From an uncultured Alistipes sp. (GTDB lineage Bacteria > Bacteroidota > Bacteroidia > Bacteroidales > Rikenellaceae): a stretch of DNA of 16,881 nt. The notes beneath the pieces were generated by a model, which was given only the letters and a program-made list of their open reading frames with translations, was not told the origin of the DNA and ran no database searches. The stretch lies in the NCBI GenBank assembly GCA_900549685.1, contig UROX01000041.1, forward strand, positions 1 through 16,881, read 5' to 3'. Shown piece after piece: positions 1 through 6,386 of the stretch (within the stretch, counting starts at the first letter, position 1; each line of letters opens with the position of its first letter). A program made the translations under genes and the position numbers.

Positions 1-75
1 AAGATTCTCGATTCGATACCCGACATGCTGACCGTGCTCGATCGCGACGGGACGCTGGTCGAACTGGTTTCCGCG
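1..75 (+). pseudogene. PAS-domain-like fragment, out of frame with the phosphoesterase
   Basis: Reading from base 1, the first 24-25 codons give KILDSIPDMLTVLDRDGTLV followed by ELVSAD. This resembles the start of a PAS sensory domain (pattern LDSIPD-x-L-x-V-x-D-x-x-G) as found in Bacteroidota sensor kinases. The frame stays open to 459, but after about position 75 it is only the shadow of the phosphoesterase, which is read in the next frame. The piece is cut at the window edge and at the junction, so neither end is a true gene end. It could be the remnant of a rearranged gene, the product of a contig join, or a chance resemblance over a short stretch. The PAS assignment is from recognition of the pattern only. 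Confidence 0.35.
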
Positions 76-79
76 GACC

Positions 80-847
80 GACAAATGTTCGTTCATCGCC
101 CTGAGCGACATGCACCAGCAGCCCGAAAAGCTCGAACGTCTGCTCACGCTTTCCGACGTGGAAAGCGCCGACAGAATCTTCTATGTGGGCGACATGATGG
201 ATTATTACGACGACGAAAGCAAGCCCTTCGAATATTTCATCGACAAGAGCGTCGAGATGTTCGCCACGGAACGTCCTTTCGTCCTCGTGCGGGGCAACCA
301 CGAGACACGGGGCAATCTGGCACGCAGTTACGCCCGTTATGCGCCCAGCACTTCGGGCAAATATTACGGCGCCTTCCGAGTCGGCGACATCATGTTCGTC
401 ATGCTGGATTGCGGCGAAGACAAACCCGACGATTTCTGGGTATACGCCGGGCTGACTGACTTCGACGCCTACCGGACCGAACAGGCCGAGTGGTTCGCCG
501 GACTGATCCGCTCGAAAGCCTATAAATCCGCCCGCTGGCATGTCGTGATGAACCATTTCCCGCCGCTTTCCGATACGGACGACGGCGGTCCGGAGGGACA
601 CGGTGTGCGGGATACCAAGGCCAAGTTTCTGCCGCTGTATCTCGAGGCCGATATCGACCTGATGATTTCGGGTCACATGCACCGCTACCAGTTCATGGAC
701 CCGGCCGAACGTTCCGACCTGAATTTCCCGGTGATCGTCAATAGCACGGAAAGCGTCGTGCGGGCCGATATCGACGGCCGGACGATGAAGGTCCGGGTGA
801 TGGACGTCAAGGGCGATACGCTCAAAGAGTTTACCGTCAGCCGATAA
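80..847 (+). CDS. Calcineurin-like metallophosphoesterase, N-terminally truncated or frame-broken
   Basis: This is a dinuclear-metal phosphohydrolase of the calcineurin-like (Metallophos) superfamily; the substrate cannot be told from sequence. The metal-binding motifs appear in order: SDMH (bases 104-115, the D-x-H motif), VGDMMD (GD motif), RGNHE (GNHE motif), VMNHFPP (conserved His) and SGHMHRY (GHxH). The first ATG in this frame is at 110, but starting there would cut off the DxH aspartate (codon 107-109). Recognisable homology begins a few codons earlier, around DKCSFIALSDMH. The frame is closed by TGA at 29-31 and has no start codon between 32 and 110, so an intact N-terminus is not encoded here. 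Bacteroidota relatives as I remember them carry a fibronectin-like N-terminal domain of roughly 100-150 residues, which is missing. Stop codon at 845-847. The family is confident; whether the gene is intact is doubtful. Confidence 0.8.
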   Translation, partial: DKCSFIALSDMHQQPEKLERLLTLSDVESADRIFYVGDMMDYYDDESKPFEYFIDKSVEMFATERPFVLVRGNHETRGNLARSYARYAPSTSGKYYGAFRVGDIMFVMLDCGEDKPDDFWVYAGLTDFDAYRTEQAEWFAGLIRSKAYKSARWHVVMNHFPPLSDTDDGGPEGHGVRDTKAKFLPLYLEADIDLMISGHMHRYQFMDPAERSDLNFPVIVNSTESVVRADIDGRTMKVRVMDVKGDTLKEFTVSR

Positions 848-860
848 GCGACGGAGAGTG

Positions 861-900
861 GAATTTCCGGGGGCATTCGTCTCCGGAAATTCGTCTTTTC
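861..900 (+). terminator. Rho-independent terminator after the phosphoesterase
   Basis: A perfect 10-bp inverted repeat, GAATTTCCGG (861-870) and CCGGAAATTC (883-892), with a 12-nt loop, is followed by GTCTTTT. It lies 14 bp after the phosphoesterase stop and just before the rnpB promoter, so it probably insulates the two transcripts. Confidence 0.75.
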
Positions 901-913
901 TGCGGGGATTGAT

Positions 914-921
914 TACCTTTG
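914..921 (+). promoter_or_regulatory. Bacteroidota-type -7 box of rnpB
   Basis: TACCTTTG matches the TAnnTTTG -7 consensus of the Bacteroidota primary sigma factor. It ends 5 bp before the first base of the RNase P P1 helix (926), the spacing expected for a transcription start at about 926. I see no convincing -33 TTTG box. The 13-mer TGATTACCTTTGC (910-922) recurs exactly at the prfA promoter. Confidence 0.7.
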
Positions 922-925
922 CACC

Positions 926-1323
926 GCACAGCAGGGAGGCTCTGCCGCTGCTTCCGCCGCAGGAGACTTGCTAATGTTTCGGTCGGCGGAGGGGGAGGAA
1001 AGTCCGGGCAACGCAGAGCGCCGCGCTTCCTAACGGGAAGATCTTCGTGAGGGGATAGCCGCGTAACAGAAAACGACCGCCGCCTCCGGGCGGTAAGGGT
1101 GAAAAGGCGGGGTAAGAGCCCACCGCGGACATGGCGACATGTTCCGGCCGTACGTCTCGCGGGTTGCAAGACCGTGTATACCGACGATTATCGAGGGTTG
1201 CTCGCCCGATGTCGGGGGGTAGGTTGCTGACGAGCCGGTCGGGTGACCGCCGGCCTAGATAAATGGCAGAGGCTTCCTTTTTTCGGAGGAAGTACAGAAC
1301 CCGGCTTATACGCCCTGCTGTGC
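926..1323 (+). ncRNA. rnpB: RNase P RNA, bacterial type A
   Basis: This is the catalytic RNA subunit of ribonuclease P, which removes 5' leaders from pre-tRNAs. Universally conserved core elements are present in order: GAGGAAAGTCCGGGC at 995-1009 (P4 5' strand region), ACAGAAA at 1066-1072, GGGTAAGAGCCCACC around 1110-1124, AGATAAATGG at 1257-1266, and ACAGAACCCGGCTTAT at 1294-1309 (P4 3' strand and 3' tail). The ends were set by the P1 helix: GCACAGCAGGG (926-936) pairs perfectly with CCCTGCTGTGC (1313-1323). The length of about 398 nt is usual for the class. The 3' strand of P1 runs directly into a T-run, so the mature end may lie a base or two either side. No protein gene overlaps it credibly. 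Confidence 0.97.
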
Positions 1324-1334
1324 TTTTTTTCTTT
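1313..1334 (+). terminator. rnpB terminator formed with the P1 helix
   Basis: The 3' strand of the rnpB P1 helix (1313-1323) is followed directly by TTTTTTTCTTTT. There is no separate downstream hairpin, so either the long-range P1 helix or a helix near the 3' end probably supplies the termination structure. The U-run is seen; the mechanism is inferred. Confidence 0.5.
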
Positions 1335-2062
1335 TAATTCGATCTGCGGACGATACGTGCGGAAAAGCGGCTGTGCTCCGGCCGCTGTCGCGGTATGCCT
1401 GCTGTTTTTCAAAACAATGTGAAGCGCCGTATGGCGGCGCTGCGTGTGGTCTCGCGAAGCAGTGCTGTGTGGCGGTTATGTCCCGATGCAGTTGCGGTTT
1501 TCCGTTCGTTTCGGATTCCGGCAGGGCGTCGGCATCCGGGTCCCGGCTTCTTTTATCGTTTCGGCGACCATGGTAATCGCGCGAAGAGACAAGCCTGTGT
1601 TCGTGGAACTTCGTTCGGGGGAAGGCGTATGACCTTTTCTTTTTTCCGACGAAGGATTCCGAGTTCAGTCTTTCCATGGATTCGAGGACGAATCCGTTAG
1701 AGACCGGGCTGATCGTGAAACCGTCCTCCGTCCGGGAACGAAAGCCGGTCGGATACGTCCATTGTGTGTAACGTACAGCCGCAGAGACCTGCGAAAAGGG
1801 CGGGGACGGGCCGTTTTTCATTCGTTTGCGTGACCGGTCGTGCCAAGTATTCTTCCGTGTTGTTTCCGCAGTCTCGTTCGGAACGGAATCGACTGTTTGT
1901 GCGAGTGTCCGTCCGCCGTTGCCGGATCCGGGATACCGGGGCGTCCGGATCGTTTTTTCTGTTGCTGTCGGGTGTGCGGGAATCCGGCGGGTGACCGTTC
2001 GGAACGGAAGCGGATTTTCGATGCCGGAAACTGCTAAGGCTAAGGAGCGATTTCGGACCCGT
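1335..2062. other. Long gene-free stretch between rnpB and bioC
   Basis: This stretch of about 730 bp lies between rnpB and the convergent end of bioC. Open frames exist on both strands (for example 1306-1821 minus and 1826-2875 plus), but none has recognisable domains, plausible composition or a good start context, and they run into rnpB or bioC. I see no tRNA, no clear promoter box and no strong terminator for bioC. The only internal structure noticed is a near-palindromic 14-mer that occurs twice (1875-1888 and 1996-2009). The stretch could hold a decayed gene or an unrecognised small RNA. Confidence 0.6.
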
Positions 2063-2824
2063 TTATCGTTTCCGGGCCGCGATGAGAATGGGATGGTAGG
2101 TAAGCGGGACGCTTCCGTCGGCGGAGCCGGCGTTTTTGCGGTATGCCGCTTCGAAATCCGAGAGTGTGCGGCGGGTCCACCGTACCTGACGGATCGAATT
2201 GACCCCCGTCGAACGGATGTGCCGCAGCACGTCCGCCGGCGTGTCGAAGTGCAGCGTCCGGGTGTATTCCAGCGTCTCGACGACAGCGAGACCCGCGTCG
2301 AGAAGCATCGTTTCGAGACGTTCCCGGTCGCAGTACTGCAACCCTTCTCCGGCGGCAGCCCGGATTTCTCCGAAGTTTTCGGGACCGAAAGTGCTGAACG
2401 CCAGAAGACCGTCCGTTGCCAGCGCCCGAGCTGCCCGCCGGAAAAAACGGTCCAGATCGTCGAACCACTGTACGGCCGAGGCCGAGGCGATCAGGTCGAG
2501 TCCGTCGGGGTAGGGCAGGGTCTCGGCATCGCCCCAGAGATATTCGGTACGGTTCTTTTCCGTATAGGCGGCGACGTAACGGGCCGATTCCTCGACCAGA
2601 TCGTTGATGTACCACCGGGCATCGGGGAAAAGCCGTCCGATGCGCCGCGTGAGAAATCCCGTGCCCGCTCCGATCTCCATGCAGCGGGCCGCGTTTCGCG
2701 GACATGTCCGTCCGATCGCTTCGGCGAGCTTTCCGCAGATGTCGTCCTGTACGACGGCGTGTGCGTCGTAGCGCTCCAGGCTGGCCGCGAAGCGGGTTTT
2801 CAGCAGTCGTTTGTCGGCAGTCAT
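2063..2824 (-). CDS. bioC: Malonyl-ACP O-methyltransferase BioC
   Basis: This 253-residue class I SAM-dependent methyltransferase is predicted to methylate the free carboxyl of malonyl-ACP (or -CoA). That lets the fatty acid machinery elongate the ester to pimeloyl-ACP methyl ester, the first committed step of biotin synthesis. SAM motif I is visible as MEIGAGTGFLTRRIG, followed by an acidic INDLVEES (motif II) and ASASAVQWFDDLDRFF, the BioC-typical post-motif where the W-F-D pattern is conserved. The N-terminal pattern LLKTRFAASLERYDAHAVVQ is also BioC-like. Length matches the family (about 250). The start ATG overlaps the bioG stop as ATGA, so translation is probably coupled. It is the last gene of the minus-strand mqn-bio operon. 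BioC is more specific than a generic methyltransferase call because the esterase BioG is directly upstream. Confidence 0.92.
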   Translation of the reverse strand: MTADKRLLKTRFAASLERYDAHAVVQDDICGKLAEAIGRTCPRNAARCMEIGAGTGFLTRRIGRLFPDARWYINDLVEESARYVAAYTEKNRTEYLWGDAETLPYPDGLDLIASASAVQWFDDLDRFFRRAARALATDGLLAFSTFGPENFGEIRAAAGEGLQYCDRERLETMLLDAGLAVVETLEYTRTLHFDTPADVLRHIRSTGVNSIRQVRWTRRTLSDFEAAYRKNAGSADGSVPLTYHPILIAARKR

Positions 2825-3468
2825 GGCTTCGGATTCAGTAAGTCGCAGAACAGCGGCAGGTCGCCGAACGGGTAGTGGGGCAGGTCGGCCGTGACAGCCT
2901 TGTCGCCCCAGCAGGCGAGCATGTTCGGAACGGGAAAGATTTCGTCGCGCAGCCCGACTACGGCCCGGTCCCATCCGATGCGGGGCGTGTAGGGGGCGGC
3001 CGACCGTTCGCACAGCGCCGACAGTTCGTCGCATAGCTCTTCGTTCGTCCGGACCGGCCTGCGGGCCGCTATCCGCTCGTAGTGTTCGGCATAGGTTTTC
3101 CGCTCGAAGGCTTCGGTGCCCGACCGGCGGATGCCCTTCAGCGTGACGGACATGGCCCGCCGGGGAATGCCCAGACGGTCGTCCACCGGATACGGCGTGC
3201 CGTTGAGGGCTATGGCCCGGTCGGGCGGAATGTTCCGGCAGATCGTCTCGGCCGCCCATACGCCGAACGACCATGCCGCCAGAACGACCCTCCGGTACGG
3301 AGTCGCGAGAGACGCTTCCAGCGGCCGGAGGTCCCGGTAGTCGAATGTGCAGAGCACATCGTAGCCTTCGGGAGCGACGTGCTCCGCGATATGTTCGTCG
3401 GCGGCCCATCCCAGAACGAGCAGCAGCAGGTCGGGGGCGCCGGTCTTTTTTATCCAATGTTCGCGCAT
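2821..3468 (-). CDS. bioG: Pimeloyl-ACP methyl ester carboxylesterase BioG (DUF452 family)
   Basis: A 215-residue alpha/beta-hydrolase of the BioG/DUF452 type, predicted to cleave the methyl ester of pimeloyl-ACP methyl ester. This ends the elongation started by BioC and releases pimeloyl-ACP for BioF. Seen in the sequence: an oxyanion-hole-like LGWAADE (residues 19-25), the nucleophile elbow AAWSFGV with Ser67, the family-typical ALNGTPYPVDD (about 87-97) followed by GIP, and a C-terminal His198 in DLPHYPFG as candidate catalytic His. BioG replaces BioH in many Bacteroidota and some Proteobacteria. The ATG at 3468 lies 19 bp inside the 3' end of bioF, and the stop overlaps the bioC start by 4 bp. 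Gene order bioF-bioG-bioC strongly supports the call. Confidence 0.9.
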   Translation of the reverse strand: MREHWIKKTGAPDLLLLVLGWAADEHIAEHVAPEGYDVLCTFDYRDLRPLEASLATPYRRVVLAAWSFGVWAAETICRNIPPDRAIALNGTPYPVDDRLGIPRRAMSVTLKGIRRSGTEAFERKTYAEHYERIAARRPVRTNEELCDELSALCERSAAPYTPRIGWDRAVVGLRDEIFPVPNMLACWGDKAVTADLPHYPFGDLPLFCDLLNPKP

Positions 3469-4568
3469 GTCTCGATGAATTGTCGGATGTCCTGTCGGCT
3501 CAGGGCCGCACTGAGCGAGATGCGGACGCGGGCGCTGCCCCGCGGGACGGTCGGGTAGCGGACGGGCATGACCCAGAATCCCGCTTCGCGGAAACGGCGG
3601 CTCATTTCTACGGCCCGGCTGTTTTCGCCGGCCGGCAGCGGAACGATGTGCGAGTGGTGCGCATCGCCCGTGATGGCCGCCGAATATTCGCGGAGCCGTT
3701 TGCGCCGCTCTTCCATGCGGGGTAGCATACGCACGATGTGTTCCGACCACCGCAACGAGAGCGGAGGCAGGGCCGTCGAGAAGATCAGCGTCCTCATCCG
3801 GTTGATGAGCAGGTCGCGCGTCAGCGGATCGGTCACGCAGAACGCTCCCTGTGAGGCCAGGGCCTTGCCCAGCGTGGCGATGCGGATGTCGCAGTCGTCC
3901 TCGACACCCTCTTCGGCCGCCACACCGCGCCCGTCGGGTCCGCATACGCCGAATGCGTGGGCCTCGTCCACATAGAGTTTCAGATCGTACCGGCGTTTGA
4001 GTTCGGCGAGCCGTCGGAGCGGGGCGCGGTCGCCGTCCATGCTGAAGACCGATTCGGTGACGACCCATACGTCGCGGTAGTCGCCGCGCCGGGCCAGCAG
4101 TCGTTCGAGATGTTCCGTGTCGTTGTGCGCGAAACGCTCCCACCGCGCCTCGCACAGCCGCATGCCGTCGATCAGGCTGGCGTGGGAAAGTTTGTCGGCC
4201 AGAATGAGGTCGCCTTTGCGGGTGACGGCCGGCAGGATGCCCGAATTGACCGCATAGCCCGAACCGGCGACGAGCACCGCCCGTCCGCCGAAAAGTTCGG
4301 ACAGCGCCTCTTCGAGCCGGGTGTAGTCGGGACTGTTGCCCGTCAGCAGCCGCGACGAGGGATTGCTCAACAGGAATGTCCCCTCTTCGGCGGCCTGCTG
4401 CATGAACTCCCTGTGCAGCCCGCTGCACGAGAGGCCCAGGTAGTCGTTCGACGACAGGTTGAGGTAACGTTTGCCGTTGCAGACGATGTATTTCCCGTCG
4501 ATGCCGATCTGCGGCAGGGTGCGCAGGTTGTCTTCGGCAGCGAGTCTTTCGAGCGTTTCCCGTATCAT
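3450..4568 (-). CDS. bioF: 8-amino-7-oxononanoate synthase BioF
   Basis: A 372-residue PLP-dependent alpha-oxoamine synthase, predicted to condense pimeloyl-ACP with L-alanine to 8-amino-7-oxononanoate (releasing CO2), the first step of biotin ring assembly. Seen: LNLSSNDYLGL (residues 36-46), the N-terminal family signature; SSRLLTGNSPDY (about 71-82); LYVDEAHAFGVCGPDGRG (198-214) with the PLP-contacting Asp201 and His204; and TLGKALASQGA (232-242), where Lys235 should form the internal aldimine. Length is close to the usual 380-390. The related enzymes KBL (glycine C-acetyltransferase) and serine palmitoyltransferase share the fold; the bioG-bioC neighbours decide for BioF. The ATG at 4568 overlaps the mqnD stop as ATGA. 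Confidence 0.93.
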   Translation of the reverse strand: MIRETLERLAAEDNLRTLPQIGIDGKYIVCNGKRYLNLSSNDYLGLSCSGLHREFMQQAAEEGTFLLSNPSSRLLTGNSPDYTRLEEALSELFGGRAVLVAGSGYAVNSGILPAVTRKGDLILADKLSHASLIDGMRLCEARWERFAHNDTEHLERLLARRGDYRDVWVVTESVFSMDGDRAPLRRLAELKRRYDLKLYVDEAHAFGVCGPDGRGVAAEEGVEDDCDIRIATLGKALASQGAFCVTDPLTRDLLINRMRTLIFSTALPPLSLRWSEHIVRMLPRMEERRKRLREYSAAITGDAHHSHIVPLPAGENSRAVEMSRRFREAGFWVMPVRYPTVPRGSARVRISLSAALSRQDIRQFIETCANIG

Positions 4569-5365
4569 ACGAATATCTCCTCGTTTTCGAGTTCCAGCAG
4601 CCGCACGACGGCCTGCCTGCCTTCTTCGCCCAGGTCGAGCGAATAGGCGTTCACGAACAGTTCGATATGCCGGCGCGTAACTTCCTCGCTCAACTCCCGG
4701 GCATATTGCCGGACGAAACCGGCCGATGCTGCCGGGTTCTCGAAGGCGAAAGCGATGCTTCGCCGCAGCACTCGGTCGATCGTGCGCCGGGTGTCCGTGT
4801 CGAGCCGGCGCGAGACGGCGATGGCGCCGAGCGGCAGCGGCAGGGCCGTCCGTTTTTCCCACTCCTCGCCCAGATCGGCGATCAGCCTCAGCCCCTTGTC
4901 GCGGTAGGTGAAGCGGCCTTCGTGGATCAGTACGCCGACGTCGCATTCGTCGCTCATCACGGCGTCGGCGATGTCCGAGAACAGGTAGGCCCGTTTGTTC
5001 GCAGCGGCGGGATAGAGCAGCGCAAGCAGCCGGTTCGCCGTCGTGTGTTCGCCGGGAATGGCGATGCGTGCGTCGCCCAGCTCGTCGGGATAGATCTTGT
5101 GGCGGCTCACCAGCAACGGCCCGTTGCCGCGGCCCAGTGCGCTGCCGCTGTTGAGGATTTTGTACCGGTCGAGCACCTCCGGCACGACGGCGTAACTCAG
5201 TTTGGTGATGTCCGCCGAGGCGTCGAGCGCGGCGGCGTTGAGCTGTTCGATGTCGCACAGCGTCAGGTCGAACTCCAGCCCCTCGGTGTCGATGCGGCGG
5301 TGGACCATCGCGTCGAACATGAACGTGTCGTTGGGGCAGGTCGATATGCTTAGTTTCAGTTTCAT
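4565..5365 (-). CDS. mqnD: 1,4-dihydroxy-6-naphthoate synthase MqnD
   Basis: A 266-residue periplasmic-binding-protein-fold enzyme of the futalosine (alternative menaquinone) pathway. It is predicted to convert cyclic dehypoxanthinyl futalosine to 1,4-dihydroxy-6-naphthoate. The hallmark N-terminal SISTCPNDTFMFDAM (residues 6-20) is present, with DIEQLNAAALDASADITKLS as the substrate-cleft loop and IAIPGEHTTANRLLAL, which is typical of MqnD rather than MqnA. DVGVLIHEGRFTY also fits the family. Length is slightly short of the common 270-290 but without gaps in the motifs. Translation is coupled at both ends by ATGA overlaps, with mqnB upstream and bioF downstream. No mqnA, mqnC or mqnE is in the window, so the rest of the pathway must be elsewhere. 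Confidence 0.92.
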   Translation of the reverse strand: MKLKLSISTCPNDTFMFDAMVHRRIDTEGLEFDLTLCDIEQLNAAALDASADITKLSYAVVPEVLDRYKILNSGSALGRGNGPLLVSRHKIYPDELGDARIAIPGEHTTANRLLALLYPAAANKRAYLFSDIADAVMSDECDVGVLIHEGRFTYRDKGLRLIADLGEEWEKRTALPLPLGAIAVSRRLDTDTRRTIDRVLRRSIAFAFENPAASAGFVRQYARELSEEVTRRHIELFVNAYSLDLGEEGRQAVVRLLELENEEIFV

Positions 5366-5946
5366 GCTTTTTCGTTGAGGATTGTCAGCAGGCGGTCCAG
5401 TGCATCGGCCAGCGCTTCGGTCGCCTGCTGGATGCGCCACGCTCCGAACGGTTCGCCCACGATATTCGAGATCGCACGCAGTTCGACGAACGGCATTCCG
5501 TGCCGCAGACAGGCGTGGAAAAACGCCGCCCCTTCCATGTTCTCGATCTCCGCTTCCGTCCGCTCGATGTAGGGTGCCGCCGCCGCGCCTGCGGAGTTGC
5601 TGCGGACCCTCGGCCACGGCATCTCTTCCGGGATGTGCGGACAGCGGTACGTCCGGCCGAACTTGGCCGAGAACGTTTCGTCGGCGAAAGAACCCAGATC
5701 GGCGCTGCGTTCCGACTCCGCGAGTACGACATCGCCTGCCGAAAGCCCGCGGCCGGGATAGGCGCCCGCGATGCCGGTCAGCACCAGCAGGTCGTATTTC
5801 CCGCCGAGAATCGCTTCGGTCGTAGCCGTCGCGCACCGGTACGGTCCCACGCCGGTGAGGACGATTCCGGCCGTATCCGGCTGCCGCGTCCGGAACGGTT
5901 CGATTTCCGGAGGGGTCGGGACGAGGATCGCTATTCTTCGTTTCAT
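5362..5946 (-). CDS. mqnB: Futalosine hydrolase MqnB
   Basis: A 194-residue member of the nucleoside phosphorylase/MTA-SAH nucleosidase superfamily. It is predicted to hydrolyse futalosine to dehypoxanthinyl futalosine and hypoxanthine, the step before the radical-SAM cyclase MqnC. Seen: the N-terminal beta strand MKRRIAILVPTPPEIEPF, the central LVLTGIAGAYPGRGLSAGDV and VLAESERSADLG, the nucleoside-binding ENMEGAAFFHACL (Met-Glu contacting the ribose in this superfamily), and ELRAISNIVGEP near the C-terminus. MqnB is preferred over MTA/SAH nucleosidase because mqnD follows with a 4-bp ATGA overlap. The ATG at 5946 was chosen because it begins the beta strand and lies just downstream of a TAnnTTTG box; a longer upstream frame has no homology. 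It is the first gene of the operon. Confidence 0.9.
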   Translation of the reverse strand: MKRRIAILVPTPPEIEPFRTRQPDTAGIVLTGVGPYRCATATTEAILGGKYDLLVLTGIAGAYPGRGLSAGDVVLAESERSADLGSFADETFSAKFGRTYRCPHIPEEMPWPRVRSNSAGAAAAPYIERTEAEIENMEGAAFFHACLRHGMPFVELRAISNIVGEPFGAWRIQQATEALADALDRLLTILNEKA

Positions 5947-5986
5947 ATCGGCGTGTTTCGGGTTTCGAAATGCGGATCGGAGCGAA

Positions 5987-5994
5987 CAAAGATA
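5987..5994 (-). promoter_or_regulatory. Bacteroidota-type -7 box of the mqnB-mqnD-bioFGC operon
   Basis: On the minus strand the sequence reads TATCTTTG, a match to TAnnTTTG. It lies 40 bp upstream of the mqnB ATG, giving a predicted 5' UTR of about 30 nt. A clear -33 box is not seen. No other such box was noticed between the genes of the operon, consistent with one transcript. Confidence 0.6.
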
Positions 5995-6320
5995 CGACAA
6001 AAAGCAGAATTGTGATCCGCCTGTCGTCGCGAAGCTCGGCTGCCGTGGGCGTCGTCGGGTTTTGCGGAGCGGCCGGAACCATGCTCCCGTGTGTCCGTCC
6101 TGCTTCGAGACCGTGCGGGCAGGCGGCCGGGATGCCGTTTCCCCCGGACGGCGAACTGCTTTCCGGAAAGCGGACGCATTTCCCGGCATGCCGGTCTTCG
6201 CCGCTTTTGTTTCGCTGTTCGTACAGCGATCCCGGGACTTGGCCGGGGCGGGACGGGGAAGGGGTTCTTTTCCGGGACCGGAGGTTCGGCGGGCAGGATG
6301 AGAAAAATCGAAAAAATGAT
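5995..6320. other. Divergent intergenic region between mqnB and prfA
   Basis: About 325 bp lie between the two divergent promoters. Open frames crossing it are extensions of the flanking genes without homology. I see no regulatory RNA, tRNA or strong hairpin. Confidence 0.6.
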
Positions 6321-6328
6321 TACCTTTG
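6321..6328 (+). promoter_or_regulatory. Bacteroidota-type -7 box of prfA
   Basis: TACCTTTG sits 58 bp upstream of the prfA ATG. The surrounding TGATTACCTTTGC (6317-6329) is identical to the rnpB promoter core. An A-rich tract (6302-6316) lies upstream in place of a recognisable -33 box. Confidence 0.65.
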
Positions 6329-6386
6329 CGTCCGGCGTAAGATCGGCCGTGCCGGAACTTCCGCCCGTATAACAATCGTTCCCTAT

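Noticed and set aside
1306..1821. A minus-strand open frame of 171 codons overlapping the rnpB end
   Set aside because: No recognisable domain, low-quality composition, and it runs into rnpB. A decayed gene cannot be excluded but is not supported.
1826..2875. A plus-strand open frame of 349 codons over bioC
   Set aside because: It is mostly the antisense shadow of bioC, and its N-terminal part has no homology I recognise.
5970..6386. An upstream extension of prfA of about 139 codons
   Set aside because: It spans the prfA promoter and most of the divergent intergenic region and has no homology; RF1 starts naturally at 6387.
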